This document shows positions 18,498 through 26,964 of a DNA stretch of 64,000 nt, one piece after another. This stretch comes from DATJFQ01 sp035492775 (lineage in GTDB: Bacteria; Acidobacteriota; Vicinamibacteria; Vicinamibacterales; 2-12-FULL-66-21). The notes beneath the pieces are model-generated. The model did no database searches. It was given only the letters and a program-made list of their open reading frames with translations, and was not told the DNA's origin. Position 1 is the stretch's first letter. Each line of letters opens with the position of its first letter. The stretch spans positions 1 to 64,000 of the forward strand of contig DATJIW010000006.1 of NCBI GenBank assembly GCA_035492775.1. Reading direction: 5' to 3'. A program made the position numbers and the translations under genes.

Positions 18498-19658
18498 TCA
18501 ACGTGTCAGTTCCAGGATGCGGGCGCCGGTCTGGACCTTCGCCATCGGGTCGTCGCCATGCAGCAGCCGACGTAGCGCCGTCAGATCCGTAAGTACGTCA
18601 GGAAGGGCGCGGTTCGCCATCTCGCGGATTGCAATATTGGAATCGGTCGAGGCCGATTCGAGGACGCGCCGCGCCGTGTCGGGGTCCTGCGGCGCCAGCA
18701 GGCGGGCGGCCTGCACCCTGATGTCTGGTTCGGACGATGAGGTCAGATCACGCAGCGAAGCGAGCCAGCTGACATCAGGTGCAGTGGACATGGCCTCGGC
18801 CGCGACCAGCCGACCGGACGGCGCATCGCCCGACGCCAGTTGCTGCAGCAGGGACAGCCCGCTCATGTCGCCCATGCGGAACAACGCGCGAGCGGCATGC
18901 ACTCTGACGAACTCGCTCGAGTCGTTGAGCAGCGACTTGAGCACGTCGATCTCGGAATCAGCCTGCAGTGAGGCGAGCGCGTCGGCCACGGCAGCCCGGA
19001 CTTCATCGCGCGAATCCGTGGCCTGTGCGGCCACGGCGGATGCCGCCGACCGCCGGCCGCTCCGGCCGAGGGCTTCCACGATGCGCGCCTTATCCGCATT
19101 GCCCGCCTCGAGTTGCCCGGTCAGGTCCTTCACCGCGGCAGCGTTGCCGAGCGCCGCGAGCGTCCGGGTGTTCGAGGGGAGCGGCGATGCTTCGAGCGCT
19201 TCGACGGCCGCCTGCTGTCCGTCTTCAGCAAGCGCCTTGAGCGCCTCGAGACGGGCCGCCTCGTCTCCGCGCTGCGCGGCAGCTTCCTGCAGGACGGCCG
19301 TGGCGACCCGTCGGAGCACGGACGGCTCCTCGAGCGGGCGGCTTCCAAGCCATTGCTCGTATTGTGCGAGACCGTTCGCAGCGCCGCCGCGGACGATGGC
19401 GGCTTCGACGCCGAAGGACAACGCCGAGGCGCTTCGCGGGTAGCGCGCCAGTATCTCGGCCGCTTTGCGATACGCGTCGTCGACGAGTCCCTGCGAGAGG
19501 AGCGCCCACCCGTTCGTGAGAAGGACTGCCTCATCCAGAGGAGCTGCGGACGGTCTCGGCGCTGCCTTTCCCCGGGAGCCTGCCGGAGATTGCGCTGCAG
19601 CCGTCGATGCGACGAAAAGCGCCAACACCGCGAACGGAACGAAACCTGCGCGAGTCAT
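18498..19658 (-). CDS. Secreted TPR/HEAT-repeat protein
   Basis: The 386 residues begin with a signal peptide (cut near STAAAQ). A TPR-like helical pair around residues 45-100 follows, then about seven HEAT-like repeats (patterns such as EVRAAVADALASLQ and EFVRVHAARALFRMG). It resembles the protein at 45,358-46,578 in layout. Such proteins form periplasmic or membrane-proximal scaffolds for protein-protein contact. It starts 10 nt after the GT2 stop on the same strand, so it may be co-transcribed with that gene. No enzymatic motif is visible. Confidence 0.75.
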   Translation of the reverse strand: MTRAGFVPFAVLALFVASTAAAQSPAGSRGKAAPRPSAAPLDEAVLLTNGWALLSQGLVDDAYRKAAEILARYPRSASALSFGVEAAIVRGGAANGLAQYEQWLGSRPLEEPSVLRRVATAVLQEAAAQRGDEAARLEALKALAEDGQQAAVEALEASPLPSNTRTLAALGNAAAVKDLTGQLEAGNADKARIVEALGRSGRRSAASAVAAQATDSRDEVRAAVADALASLQADSEIDVLKSLLNDSSEFVRVHAARALFRMGDMSGLSLLQQLASGDAPSGRLVAAEAMSTAPDVSWLASLRDLTSSSEPDIRVQAARLLAPQDPDTARRVLESASTDSNIAIREMANRALPDVLTDLTALRRLLHGDDPMAKVQTGARILELTR

Positions 19659-19668
19659 GGATATCGAA

Positions 19669-20496
19669 TCAGACGTGCGAGCGGCGAATCGGGCCGTTCG
19701 CGGCTGGTGCGGCCGCCGACGCGCCCAGCGCCTGGACCTCCGACGGAGAGAGCTGCCGGTACTCCTGTCTGGCCCGGTGGCGCTCGCGTCGGCGTACGCC
19801 GTACAGGTTGCGCAATTGAAGGAGGTAACCGATCGCTTCGCGAGTGTTCATCTTGCTTTCTCCCGCTTCGCGATCGTCGAATCGATACGGCAGTTCGACC
19901 AGCCGGATGGGCCATGCACGAACGATGAGTTCGAGACAGATCTTGAACCCGCCCGCATGAATCGTCACGCCTCGAGCCACGTCACGCCGCAGCAGGAAGA
20001 ATCCGGACGCCGCATCGCGTATCGGCGACAACGGCCGCGCCAGCAGGCACGCCGCGCGCGAGAGAAACCTGCGTTTCAGCGGCCAGTCCGGCGTGCTGCC
20101 GCCCGGGACATACCGGCTCGCGACGACAAGATCCGCATCGCTGGCGCGCTGTGCGGCGAGCAGCGTCGGCACCAGCGACGGCGGGTGACTGAAGTCCGCG
20201 TCCATGACACCGACGATGGCCGCCGACGCAACGTCGAATCCGGCGACCACGGCCGTACCGAGTCCGAGCTTGCCGCTTCGGTGCACGACCTGGAGCCGGC
20301 GGGTGCGTGCGAGGTCGTCGGCCAGCGTCCCTGTGCCGTCCGGAGAATTGTCGTCGACGATGACGAGTTCGAGCGCAATGCCGCTCCGTCCGCACGCGGC
20401 ATACAGGGCATCGACGAGCTCTGCGAGACGGTCGCGCTCGTTGTATGTGGGGATGACGATCGTCAGGTCCGGCGCACCCGGCGTCGGAGAAGGCAC
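19669..20496 (-). CDS. Glycosyltransferase family 2, polyprenol-phosphate mannose/glucose synthase-like
   Basis: The 275 residues show the GT2 nucleotide-sugar fold: VIPTYNE at the start, VDDNSPDGT (about 49-57), the DxD-type motif MDADFSHP (about 98-105) and ASRYVPGG further on, as in Dpm1-type dolichol-phosphate mannose synthases. No C-terminal membrane helix is present; the last 50 residues are basic. It would charge a polyprenyl phosphate with a hexose on the cytoplasmic side, the donor needed by the GT-C enzymes here. The GTG start lies 5 nt from a TATAGT hexamer shared with the divergent gene. Confidence 0.85.
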   Translation of the reverse strand: MPSPTPGAPDLTIVIPTYNERDRLAELVDALYAACGRSGIALELVIVDDNSPDGTGTLADDLARTRRLQVVHRSGKLGLGTAVVAGFDVASAAIVGVMDADFSHPPSLVPTLLAAQRASDADLVVASRYVPGGSTPDWPLKRRFLSRAACLLARPLSPIRDAASGFFLLRRDVARGVTIHAGGFKICLELIVRAWPIRLVELPYRFDDREAGESKMNTREAIGYLLQLRNLYGVRRRERHRARQEYRQLSPSEVQALGASAAAPAANGPIRRSHV

Positions 20497-20501
20497 AACG
20501 T

Positions 20502-20509
20502 ACTATAAT
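20502..20509. promoter_or_regulatory. Overlapping bidirectional -10 element (GT2 gene / GT-C gene)
   Basis: The 37-bp gap between divergent genes contains ACTATAAT. Read on the plus strand it gives TATAAT (20,504-20,509), 24 nt before the ATG at 20,534. Read on the minus strand it gives TATAGT (20,507-20,502), 5 nt before the GTG at 20,496. No good -35 hexamer is seen on either side. The proposal is inference from position and consensus. Confidence 0.5.
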
Positions 20510-20533
20510 TCAAGCACCCGCCCCTTCTGCTGC

Positions 20534-22207
20534 ATGACTCCGCGAGCCCGCTCGTTCGGATCCATCCTGTTCGCGGTCGTCGTTCTGGGCGCGCTCCTCC
20601 GCAGCGTCTGGCTCACCGCGGACCCGCCGTGGTATCCCACCGTCGGCGTCGTGTGGCACGACGAAGGCGCCTGGGTGCACAACGCGCGCAACGAGGCCTT
20701 GTTCGGCGCGTGGCGGCAGGACGACTGGAATCCGATCTACGTCGCGCCAGTGTTCACGCTGGCGGAGTACGCCTCATTCCGTGCGTTCGGCGTCGGCACG
20801 TGGCAGGCCCGGCTCGTCTCCGCGGTTGCGGGCACCGTGTCCGTTGCGCTGCTCGCGCTGGGCGTTCGTCGTCTCGCCGGCACGGCGGCCGGTTTGATCG
20901 CCGCGGCGCTGCTCGCGACGGACTATGTCTATGTCATGTACGACCGCGCCGCAATCATGGAAGCACTGATGGTCGCGTTGATCGTCGCGGCGTGGTGGGC
21001 ATCGACGCGCGCGGAGGACCGGCCTGTGTGGGGCGCCGCGGCTGGCGCGCTCGCTGCCGGTGCGTATTTCACCAAGGCCGCCGCGGCTTTTTATGTCGCG
21101 GCGCTGGGGCTCGCAGCGGTCTGGAGTCTCCTGCGGCCGCGCTCTTCCCGTGAGCGATCAGCCGCGGCATGGACGGTGGCCGGACTCGCCGTCGCGTTCG
21201 GCGTGGCGCTCATCGTGTTCGTCCTGCCGCACTGGTCCGACTACCGTTTCTACAACTGGCAGATATCGGTGACGCGCAAGCCGTCGTACGACCTCAAATC
21301 GATCCTCATGCGCCTGTCGTGGCTGCCGGTTCTGCACGACCAGTTCTCGCGGACGTGGTTCCTGGTCGTGGTCGGTGTGTTCGGCGCGTGGTCGGTCCTG
21401 ATTCGCTGGAAGTCCGCGCTCGTCTCGGAGCGTCTCCTGCTGCTGTGGTTCGACGTGGGACTCACGGAGTTGATCGTCCACGACGTCGGCAACGAACGGC
21501 GCTTCGTGTTCCTCATCCCCGTACTAATCGCGATTACGGCCATCGTGCTTGCGCGCGGGCGCGGCCTGCTGCCGGGCCAGGCTCGCGACGTACCGCCACG
21601 CAGGGTATGGCTTTTTGCGCCAGCGGTGTTCTACAGCGCCTACATCGTTTGCGGGCCGCTGGGTCGGCTGCCGTTCATCTATGAAGTCAAGGGAGAAGCG
21701 CGGCTGTCGGGCGTGTTGGCCCTCATGCTGGGACTCTCCCTGCTGGTCTTCTGGAAACGAGCGGCGCGCTGGCTGAGCAGCGGCGGATGGTCGATGACAG
21801 TGGCGGCCGCGATCACGGTCGTGCTCGCCGCAACCAACCTGGCGGAGTTCGCGCAGTACGCCTCGCGGCGTTCCTACAAGAACTACCAGGCATCCGTCGA
21901 GCTCGGACGGATCCTGCCGGCCGGCACGCTCGTCCTGGGGAAGCTCGCGAACGGACTTGCCCTGGAGAACCGCATCCGGCCGGTGTTCATCGGCCATGGG
22001 TTCGGCAACGTGTCCGGGCGGAAAAGCCTCGATGATGTGCGATATATTTTGACGTATACAACGCCAGCGGTCGGCTACGAAGGTTCTCAAATCGAGGATG
22101 TGCTTGCGGCATATCCCGGCTGGCAGATCGTCATGAGCTTCGACGTCGCTGAAACTCCGTCCGGACACGATCGCGCCGCGTTGATCGACAAGCGTGCGGG
22201 TCATTGA
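20534..22207 (+). CDS. GT39-like membrane glycosyltransferase
   Basis: The 557 residues have about twelve membrane helices. The first is followed by an extracytoplasmic WHDEGAWVHNARN motif (about residues 41-53) with the catalytic-type Asp-Glu pair of PMT/ArnT-like GT-C enzymes. A C-terminal extracytoplasmic segment of about 100 residues follows the last helix. The ATG at 20,534 gives the first helix at residues 7-25. The frame is open further upstream only through the antisense of the GT2 gene. The stop lies 14 nt inside the next gene, which indicates coupled translation. Confidence 0.75.
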   Translation: MTPRARSFGSILFAVVVLGALLRSVWLTADPPWYPTVGVVWHDEGAWVHNARNEALFGAWRQDDWNPIYVAPVFTLAEYASFRAFGVGTWQARLVSAVAGTVSVALLALGVRRLAGTAAGLIAAALLATDYVYVMYDRAAIMEALMVALIVAAWWASTRAEDRPVWGAAAGALAAGAYFTKAAAAFYVAALGLAAVWSLLRPRSSRERSAAAWTVAGLAVAFGVALIVFVLPHWSDYRFYNWQISVTRKPSYDLKSILMRLSWLPVLHDQFSRTWFLVVVGVFGAWSVLIRWKSALVSERLLLLWFDVGLTELIVHDVGNERRFVFLIPVLIAITAIVLARGRGLLPGQARDVPPRRVWLFAPAVFYSAYIVCGPLGRLPFIYEVKGEARLSGVLALMLGLSLLVFWKRAARWLSSGGWSMTVAAAITVVLAATNLAEFAQYASRRSYKNYQASVELGRILPAGTLVLGKLANGLALENRIRPVFIGHGFGNVSGRKSLDDVRYILTYTTPAVGYEGSQIEDVLAAYPGWQIVMSFDVAETPSGHDRAALIDKRAGH

Positions 22208-23036
22208 CGACTGCGCCATCAGGGCGCACGCGGACCTTCGCTTCCGCTCCGAATACGATTACGCCCTTTTCGAGTACTACCGCAGCGCGAAAGTGATCGC
22301 GTTCCTCGAACGCGCGGGTGTGCGGGTCCGCGGCGTCGTGCTCGACGCGGGCTGCGGCGGTGGAGGCATGCCGCTGTCGCTGGCGGAGGAAGCACACCGG
22401 GTCGTGGGCATCGATCCCATCAATCGCTTCCGCGACGCCGGCAAGCGCCTGGGAGCGGAGCGCGGGCTCACGAACCTCGAGTTCGCGCTGGCCGACGGCA
22501 TGCGCCTGCCGTTCTCGGACGGCAGCTTCGACCTCGTGCTGTCGCACGCCGTGATCGAACACGTCGCCGATGCGCCGCTGTACTTGCGTGAGTGCGCGCG
22601 CGTGCTGGCGCGGGATGGCCGCATGTACCTGTCGACGGCGCCGTATCTGTCGTTCGCCGGCGCGCACCTGCCGCGATTGAAGATACCGGTGCCGCTGCAC
22701 CTGCTCGTCGGACGCCGGATGGCGTTCGGCGCCTTTCGCACGTTGGCGCGGCATGCCGCGTGGACGCTCAAGGAGCCGGCCAACGAGAACTCGTTCATCA
22801 AGTTGGCCCGGCGCGGCGAAATCAAGGAAGATGACCTGCTCGAGAAAGTCACGGTGACCCGCCTGCGTGCGCAACTTGCCGCCGCGGGTCTGAGGATCGT
22901 GCGCGAGGAATTGAACGCGACGGCGACCGTGCGGCGACTGCCGCGGCCGCTTGCCCGCCTCGTGCAGGACAGCCCGTGGATCCGGGACGTGTTCATCAGC
23001 AGCATGGAATACGTTCTGGCTCACAGCGAAGCCTGA
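22194..23036 (+). CDS. Class I SAM-dependent methyltransferase
   Basis: The 280 residues contain VLDAGCGGGGMPLSL (motif I, about residues 49-63), GIDPINRF (motif II), DGSFDLVLSHAVIEHV and ARVLARDGRMYLSTAPY, the Methyltransf_11 pattern. The GTG start overlaps the upstream membrane glycosyltransferase by 14 nt. The C-terminal 100 residues are specific to the protein and carry a basic LKIPVPLHLLVGRRMAFGAF stretch, possibly membrane-associated. It probably modifies a glycan or lipid precursor. Confidence 0.85.
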   Translation: MRVIDDCAIRAHADLRFRSEYDYALFEYYRSAKVIAFLERAGVRVRGVVLDAGCGGGGMPLSLAEEAHRVVGIDPINRFRDAGKRLGAERGLTNLEFALADGMRLPFSDGSFDLVLSHAVIEHVADAPLYLRECARVLARDGRMYLSTAPYLSFAGAHLPRLKIPVPLHLLVGRRMAFGAFRTLARHAAWTLKEPANENSFIKLARRGEIKEDDLLEKVTVTRLRAQLAAAGLRIVREELNATATVRRLPRPLARLVQDSPWIRDVFISSMEYVLAHSEA

Positions 23037-23037
23037 C

Positions 23038-24081
23038 ATGGCCGATGTCACCCGATACCGTCCCGACGACCGCCGCGCCGTCGAAGCGCTGTACCGGCGG
23101 GTGTTCGGCCACGACGCCGCCGAAGGCAGCCGGCTGCGGTGGGAATGGCAGTACCGGCGCAACCCGAACAACCCCGGAGGCGAGCCCGAGATCTGGATTG
23201 CGCGGGAAGGAACGACGATCGTCGGCCAGTACGCCACCATGCCCGTCAGGCTCGCCGTCGCAAACACCGAGGTCAAAGGATCCTGGGGCATGGACGTGAT
23301 GGTCGCACCGGAACGTCAGCGCCAGGGGCTTGGCGAAGTGCTCTTCCGGACGTGGGATCGCAACGTCGGCGCATCGCTCGGACTCGGATTGTCGGATGCG
23401 TCGTACCGGCTGTTCCAGAAACTCCGCTGGCCGGACGTCGGGCCCGTCCCGTGCTTCGTCAAACCGCTGTCGCGTCGCGCCTTCCGGCATCCGCGCTGGC
23501 CCGTCGCAATCAACCGCCTCGTCTCGGCGCTGACGTTTCCAATCGTGCTGTTGGTGTCGCGCACACGTCCGCTCCGAGCCGAGGTGCGGCTCGTGCCGCG
23601 CTTCGATGACAGCTTCACCGAATTATGGGAATCGCTGGCGTCGAAATTCGACGTCGCGGTCCGCCGCGACGCGGCGTACCTCAACTGGAAATTCGCGTCG
23701 GCGCCCCATGTCCGCTACAGCGTCGCTGCACTCGTGCGGAACGGCAAGACGGCGGGTTACGCGGTCTACCGGCACGCTCACGAGTCGCGCGGGCGTGTCA
23801 CGCTGCTCGTCGATTTTCTGACGGACCCGGACGACGAAACCGGGTTCAAGACGCTGCTTCGATGGGTGGATCGTGAAGCTCGCGAGGCCGACTCGGACAA
23901 GATCCGCACGTTTGCGCTGCACGCCGGCTTCAGGCGTCTGCTGCGGAAGTCCGGCTATTTCCAGGTCAAGTCGACCATGGAATTCGTGATCAAGGTCAAC
24001 GGGACCGACGTCACGCCTGCATTTTACGAAGACACGGATCGGTGGCACGTGACGCTCGGCGATTCGGACCAGGATCGTTAG
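23038..24081 (+). CDS. GNAT-family N-acetyltransferase
   Basis: The 347 residues begin with a GNAT fold: strand-rich TRYRPDDRRAVEALYRRVFG, then WGMDVMVAPERQRQGLGEVL, which holds the acetyl-CoA-binding Q/RxxGxG motif (RQRQGLGE) near residues 87-94. The second half, with YLNWKFAS and VDFLTDPDDE, looks like a second, degenerate acetyltransferase half as in FemAB/GNAT proteins of exopolysaccharide loci. The ATG follows the methyltransferase stop by one base. It likely N- or O-acylates a sugar or amino sugar of the surface glycan. Confidence 0.75.
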   Translation: MADVTRYRPDDRRAVEALYRRVFGHDAAEGSRLRWEWQYRRNPNNPGGEPEIWIAREGTTIVGQYATMPVRLAVANTEVKGSWGMDVMVAPERQRQGLGEVLFRTWDRNVGASLGLGLSDASYRLFQKLRWPDVGPVPCFVKPLSRRAFRHPRWPVAINRLVSALTFPIVLLVSRTRPLRAEVRLVPRFDDSFTELWESLASKFDVAVRRDAAYLNWKFASAPHVRYSVAALVRNGKTAGYAVYRHAHESRGRVTLLVDFLTDPDDETGFKTLLRWVDREAREADSDKIRTFALHAGFRRLLRKSGYFQVKSTMEFVIKVNGTDVTPAFYEDTDRWHVTLGDSDQDR

Positions 24082-24104
24082 GGCGCTGCTGGAAACTCAG
24101 GAGA

Positions 24105-24180
24105 CAACTCCCGACGCCCAACGCCCATTCCCAAGGGACAGAAAATTGGGAGTTGGGAATTGGGAACTGGGAATTGAGAG
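24105..24180. repeat. Degenerate heptad repeat GGGAATT/CCCATTC forming imperfect inverted arms
   Basis: The gap between the GNAT and deacetylase genes holds CCC-rich repeats on the left (about 24,105-24,134) and TTGGGAGTTGGGAATTGGGA-type heptads on the right (24,145-24,180), partly complementary to each other. The array ends 2 nt before the next ATG, so it occupies the ribosome-binding region. Similar AATTGG-type repeats occur at about 45,315 and 53,161. Confidence 0.6.
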
Positions 24181-24182
24181 CG

Positions 24183-25142
24183 ATGCACCTACTCGTCGGC
24201 ATCGACACCGAGGGCGACAATCAGTGGGACGCTGCCGCGCGAGCCGACCAGCGCTTCGAAAACATCTACGCGCTGCCGAAGCTGCACGCGCTGTTCGCCC
24301 GCCACGGTGTTCGTCCGACGTACGTCATCACGTATCCGGTGGCAACCGATCCCGTCTCCGCATCCGTCCTCCGTGGGCTCCACGGCGGGGGCGACTGCGA
24401 AATCGGCGCGCACCACCATGCGTGGGAGACGCCGCCATGCACGGTCGAGGATGTCACGCGGCACCCCTACGCGGCCAGCCTGCCGCTCGATCAGTTCGAA
24501 GCGCAGCTCGCCTCGCTGACCGACGCCATCGGGGCTGTCGTCGGCGACCGCCCCGTGTCGTATCGATCGGGCCGGTTCGGTTTTTCTGCGGCGCACGTGC
24601 CGGTGCTGGAGCGCCACGGTTATCTGATCGAATCCAGCGTCGCTCCGCTATTCTACGAAGGCCACAAGCGAGGGCCGGACTTCGTCGAAGCGCCGCTGCG
24701 CCCATACTTTCTTGCGTATGACAGCGCGACCGAGCCAGGGTCGAGCGGCGTGCTGGAAGTGCCGGTCTCGGCCGCACTGAACCGCCGCTGGCCGGCGCCG
24801 CTTCAGCACCTCTATGCGCGCGCCCCTCGTCCGTATACGACAAAGCGCGTCCTGAAGAAACTGGGGATCGCCCGGGTCCGCTGGCTCCGTCCCTCGTACT
24901 CGTCGCTCGAGGACATGATCGCTCTCGCGCGCGATCTCGCCCGCGCCGGCGAGCCGGTCCTGAATCTGCTCTTTCATTCGAGCGAGGCGATCGTCGGCGG
25001 CAGTCCGTACAACACGTCCGAGGCGGAGCTGGGCGCGTTCTGCGACAGGCTCGAGCGGTTCTTCGAATTCGCGCGAACGACACTGAAGGCGGCGCCCGCG
25101 ACCTTCGCCGAGTTCCGCCGGGCGTATCTCGCAACGCCGTGA
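24183..25142 (+). CDS. Polysaccharide deacetylase-like (NodB fold) protein
   Basis: The 319 residues open with VGIDTEGD, where Asp8 sits at the position of the catalytic/metal Asp of NodB-fold enzymes. A GAHHHAWETPP motif follows with His77-79 as likely metal ligands, then SYRSGRFGFS, the Arg-containing MT3-like motif. The reaction would be removal of an N- or O-acetyl group from a glycan. The ATG at 24,183 is chosen because the NodB motif starts at once. The upstream region is a heptad repeat rather than a normal Shine-Dalgarno sequence. The next gene overlaps by 4 nt (GTGA). Confidence 0.75.
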   Translation: MHLLVGIDTEGDNQWDAAARADQRFENIYALPKLHALFARHGVRPTYVITYPVATDPVSASVLRGLHGGGDCEIGAHHHAWETPPCTVEDVTRHPYAASLPLDQFEAQLASLTDAIGAVVGDRPVSYRSGRFGFSAAHVPVLERHGYLIESSVAPLFYEGHKRGPDFVEAPLRPYFLAYDSATEPGSSGVLEVPVSAALNRRWPAPLQHLYARAPRPYTTKRVLKKLGIARVRWLRPSYSSLEDMIALARDLARAGEPVLNLLFHSSEAIVGGSPYNTSEAELGAFCDRLERFFEFARTTLKAAPATFAEFRRAYLATP

Positions 25143-26275
25143 GAATCGTCCATCTGACGCCGCACCTCCCGCCGGACCAGGCGGCCAACGCGCTGCTGCC
25201 GTACCAGCTTGGCGAATGGGCGGCCGCGCGCGGCGACACGGTACTCTACGTCGCGCACCCGCCGCGAGCGGGCGCCTCGGCGGCGCTCCCCGGCGACGTG
25301 ACGTGGGTTCCTCGACGGCAGCCCAGCGTCTGGCAGAAGACCGTGCGTGTCGGCTCGTTCGCAGCTGCCGCGCGAATCTGGCGCGCAGCCGCCCCTCGGA
25401 TCGCCTCGGCCGACGTCGTCCACATCCACAGCAACGGGCTGCTCGCGGAGGTTGGCGCTTCCATCGCATTACGCCTCGGGAAGCCGTATGTCCTGACGCT
25501 GTACGGCACCGAGATCTGGCATTACCAGGCCAGACGTGGTCTCGATCTGTTCACGCGCGCGTATCGCGGCGCCGCGGCGGTTGTGTTTTACAGCGAGCGT
25601 TTACTGCTGCGGGCGCGCGAACTCGCGCTCGGGCGTTTCGACTGTCACGTCATCTATCCGCCCGTCTCGGCATCCTTCACCTTTCATGACTGGGTCGGCC
25701 AGCAGGAAGAGCGTTTGAAGCTCGGCATTTCAGCGCGTCACCTGATCGTCAACGTGAAACGGCTGCACCCGCTCGCCGGCCAGCACGTTCTCATCGAAGC
25801 GATGGGAGAGATCGTGCGCGAACATCCCGACGCGCGACTCGTCATCTGCGGCACCGGCGAACGCCTGCGCGACCTGCAGCACGGCGCGCGCGCGGCCGGC
25901 GTCGAACGTCATGTCGTCTTTGCTGGACTGGTGGACAACACGATGGTCGCGCGGTACTGTGCGGCGGCGGATCTGTTCGCCCTGCCGTCGCTGCTCGAGG
26001 CGCTGCCCACGGTTGCGGTCGAGGCCCTGGCGGCCGGCACGCCGGTCGTCTCGAGCGACAACCCCGGAGGACTGGAATTGAACGACCTCTTCGGACGCGA
26101 CGTCGAGATCGTGCCGCGCGAGAACGCACTCGCGCTCGCCGACGCCATCCGCGCGGGCCTCCGCGACAAACGCCGTACAACCCCCGCAACCGGCAAGATC
26201 GTGTCGGAGCGTTTTCGCGCGGACACGGTCGCGCGGCAGTACTGGGACGTGTACGATGCGATCAGGAGGAGGTAA
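25139..26275 (+). CDS. Glycosyltransferase family 4
   Basis: The 378 residues have a GT-B layout: an N-terminal lobe with HLTPHLPPDQ and VVHIHSNG, a C-terminal nucleotide-sugar lobe with VNVKRLHPLAGQHVLIEAM, then ADLFALPSLLEALPTVAVEA with the family's E(x7)E region and GTPVVSSDNPGGLE. It transfers a sugar from an NDP-sugar to a growing glycan at the cytoplasmic membrane. The GTG start overlaps the upstream stop as GTGA. The final codons also form the strong Shine-Dalgarno run used by the next gene. Confidence 0.9.
   Translation: MRIVHLTPHLPPDQAANALLPYQLGEWAAARGDTVLYVAHPPRAGASAALPGDVTWVPRRQPSVWQKTVRVGSFAAAARIWRAAAPRIASADVVHIHSNGLLAEVGASIALRLGKPYVLTLYGTEIWHYQARRGLDLFTRAYRGAAAVVFYSERLLLRARELALGRFDCHVIYPPVSASFTFHDWVGQQEERLKLGISARHLIVNVKRLHPLAGQHVLIEAMGEIVREHPDARLVICGTGERLRDLQHGARAAGVERHVVFAGLVDNTMVARYCAAADLFALPSLLEALPTVAVEALAAGTPVVSSDNPGGLELNDLFGRDVEIVPRENALALADAIRAGLRDKRRTTPATGKIVSERFRADTVARQYWDVYDAIRRR
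26264..26273 (+). promoter_or_regulatory. Strong ribosome-binding site of the YqeY gene
   Basis: AGGAGGAGGT lies 5 nt before the ATG at 26,279 and is built from the last arginine codons of the preceding glycosyltransferase gene. It stands out because many genes in this window have no Shine-Dalgarno sequence. Confidence 0.75.
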
Positions 26276-26278
26276 CGT

Positions 26279-26728
26279 ATGAGCCTCAGCGATCGAATCA
26301 CGCACGACATCTCCGACGCCATGAAAGCGCGCGACCAGGCGCGGCTCTCGGCGTTGCGCATGGCCAAGGCGGCCCTTATGAATGCGGCCGTCTCCAAAGG
26401 ACGCGACCTCGACGACGCGGAGGCGGGCCAGGTGCTCGCGTCCCTTCTGAAACAGCGGCGTGATTCCATCGAGCAATTCGCCGCAGCCGGCCGGACGGAC
26501 CTCGTCGAAAAGGAGCGGGGGGAGATGCGAATCCTCGAAGGTTACGCGCCCCCGGCGGTCAGCGAAGAGGACCTGTCGAACGCTGTCGATGCCGCGATTG
26601 CCGAGACCGGCGCGACGGGCGCCAGGGACGTCGGACGGGTGATGAAATCGGTGATGGGCCGTCTCGCGGGGCGGACCGTTGACGGAAAGGCCGTCAACGA
26701 ACTCGTGCGGCGCAGACTCCAGGGCTAG
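26279..26728 (+). CDS. GatB/YqeY domain-containing protein
   Basis: A 149-residue protein matching the full length of the YqeY family. It has an N-terminal helical bundle (SDRITHDISDAMKARDQARL, then LSALRMAKAALMNA) and a C-terminal GatB-like tail (GARDVGRVMKSVMGRLAGRTVDGKAVNELVRR, residues about 114-145). The family shares the tRNA-binding tail of the amidotransferase GatB and is presumed to act in tRNA or translation processes. It sits at the end of the glycan locus, 3 nt after the GT4 stop, probably as a read-through partner. An intrinsic terminator follows at 26,807-26,836. Confidence 0.9.
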   Translation: MSLSDRITHDISDAMKARDQARLSALRMAKAALMNAAVSKGRDLDDAEAGQVLASLLKQRRDSIEQFAAAGRTDLVEKERGEMRILEGYAPPAVSEEDLSNAVDAAIAETGATGARDVGRVMKSVMGRLAGRTVDGKAVNELVRRRLQG

Positions 26729-26806
26729 GGCGGCAAACTTTTTTGCGCGGCAGCCGTCTAATCTTTACGAAAGGCAACGCACAAGCCTCTCATCCATCCT
26801 CCATGA

Positions 26807-26836
26807 GGCCTCCGCCGAAAGACGGAGGCCTTTTTT
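26807..26836 (+). terminator. Rho-independent terminator
   Basis: GGCCTCCG (26,807-26,814) pairs with CGGAGGCC (26,823-26,830) around an 8-nt loop and is followed by TTTTTT (26,831-26,836). It closes transcription from the YqeY gene; about 78 nt of 3' sequence lie between. The rest of 26,729-26,964 holds no clear gene. The segment before the hairpin carries a CCTCC run also found in the stem, so a short RNA from this region is possible. Confidence 0.8.
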
Positions 26837-26964
26837 CGTTTCACGGCGGCTTGACTGTCCGGGTCGTCCGAAAACGGCGGTTCACAAACGCACACTTGAT
26901 TCGAATCCGGACGCCGGCGGCGTAATGTTTGCGTGGTACGATACTCGTTCTGGATCGTCGCAAG

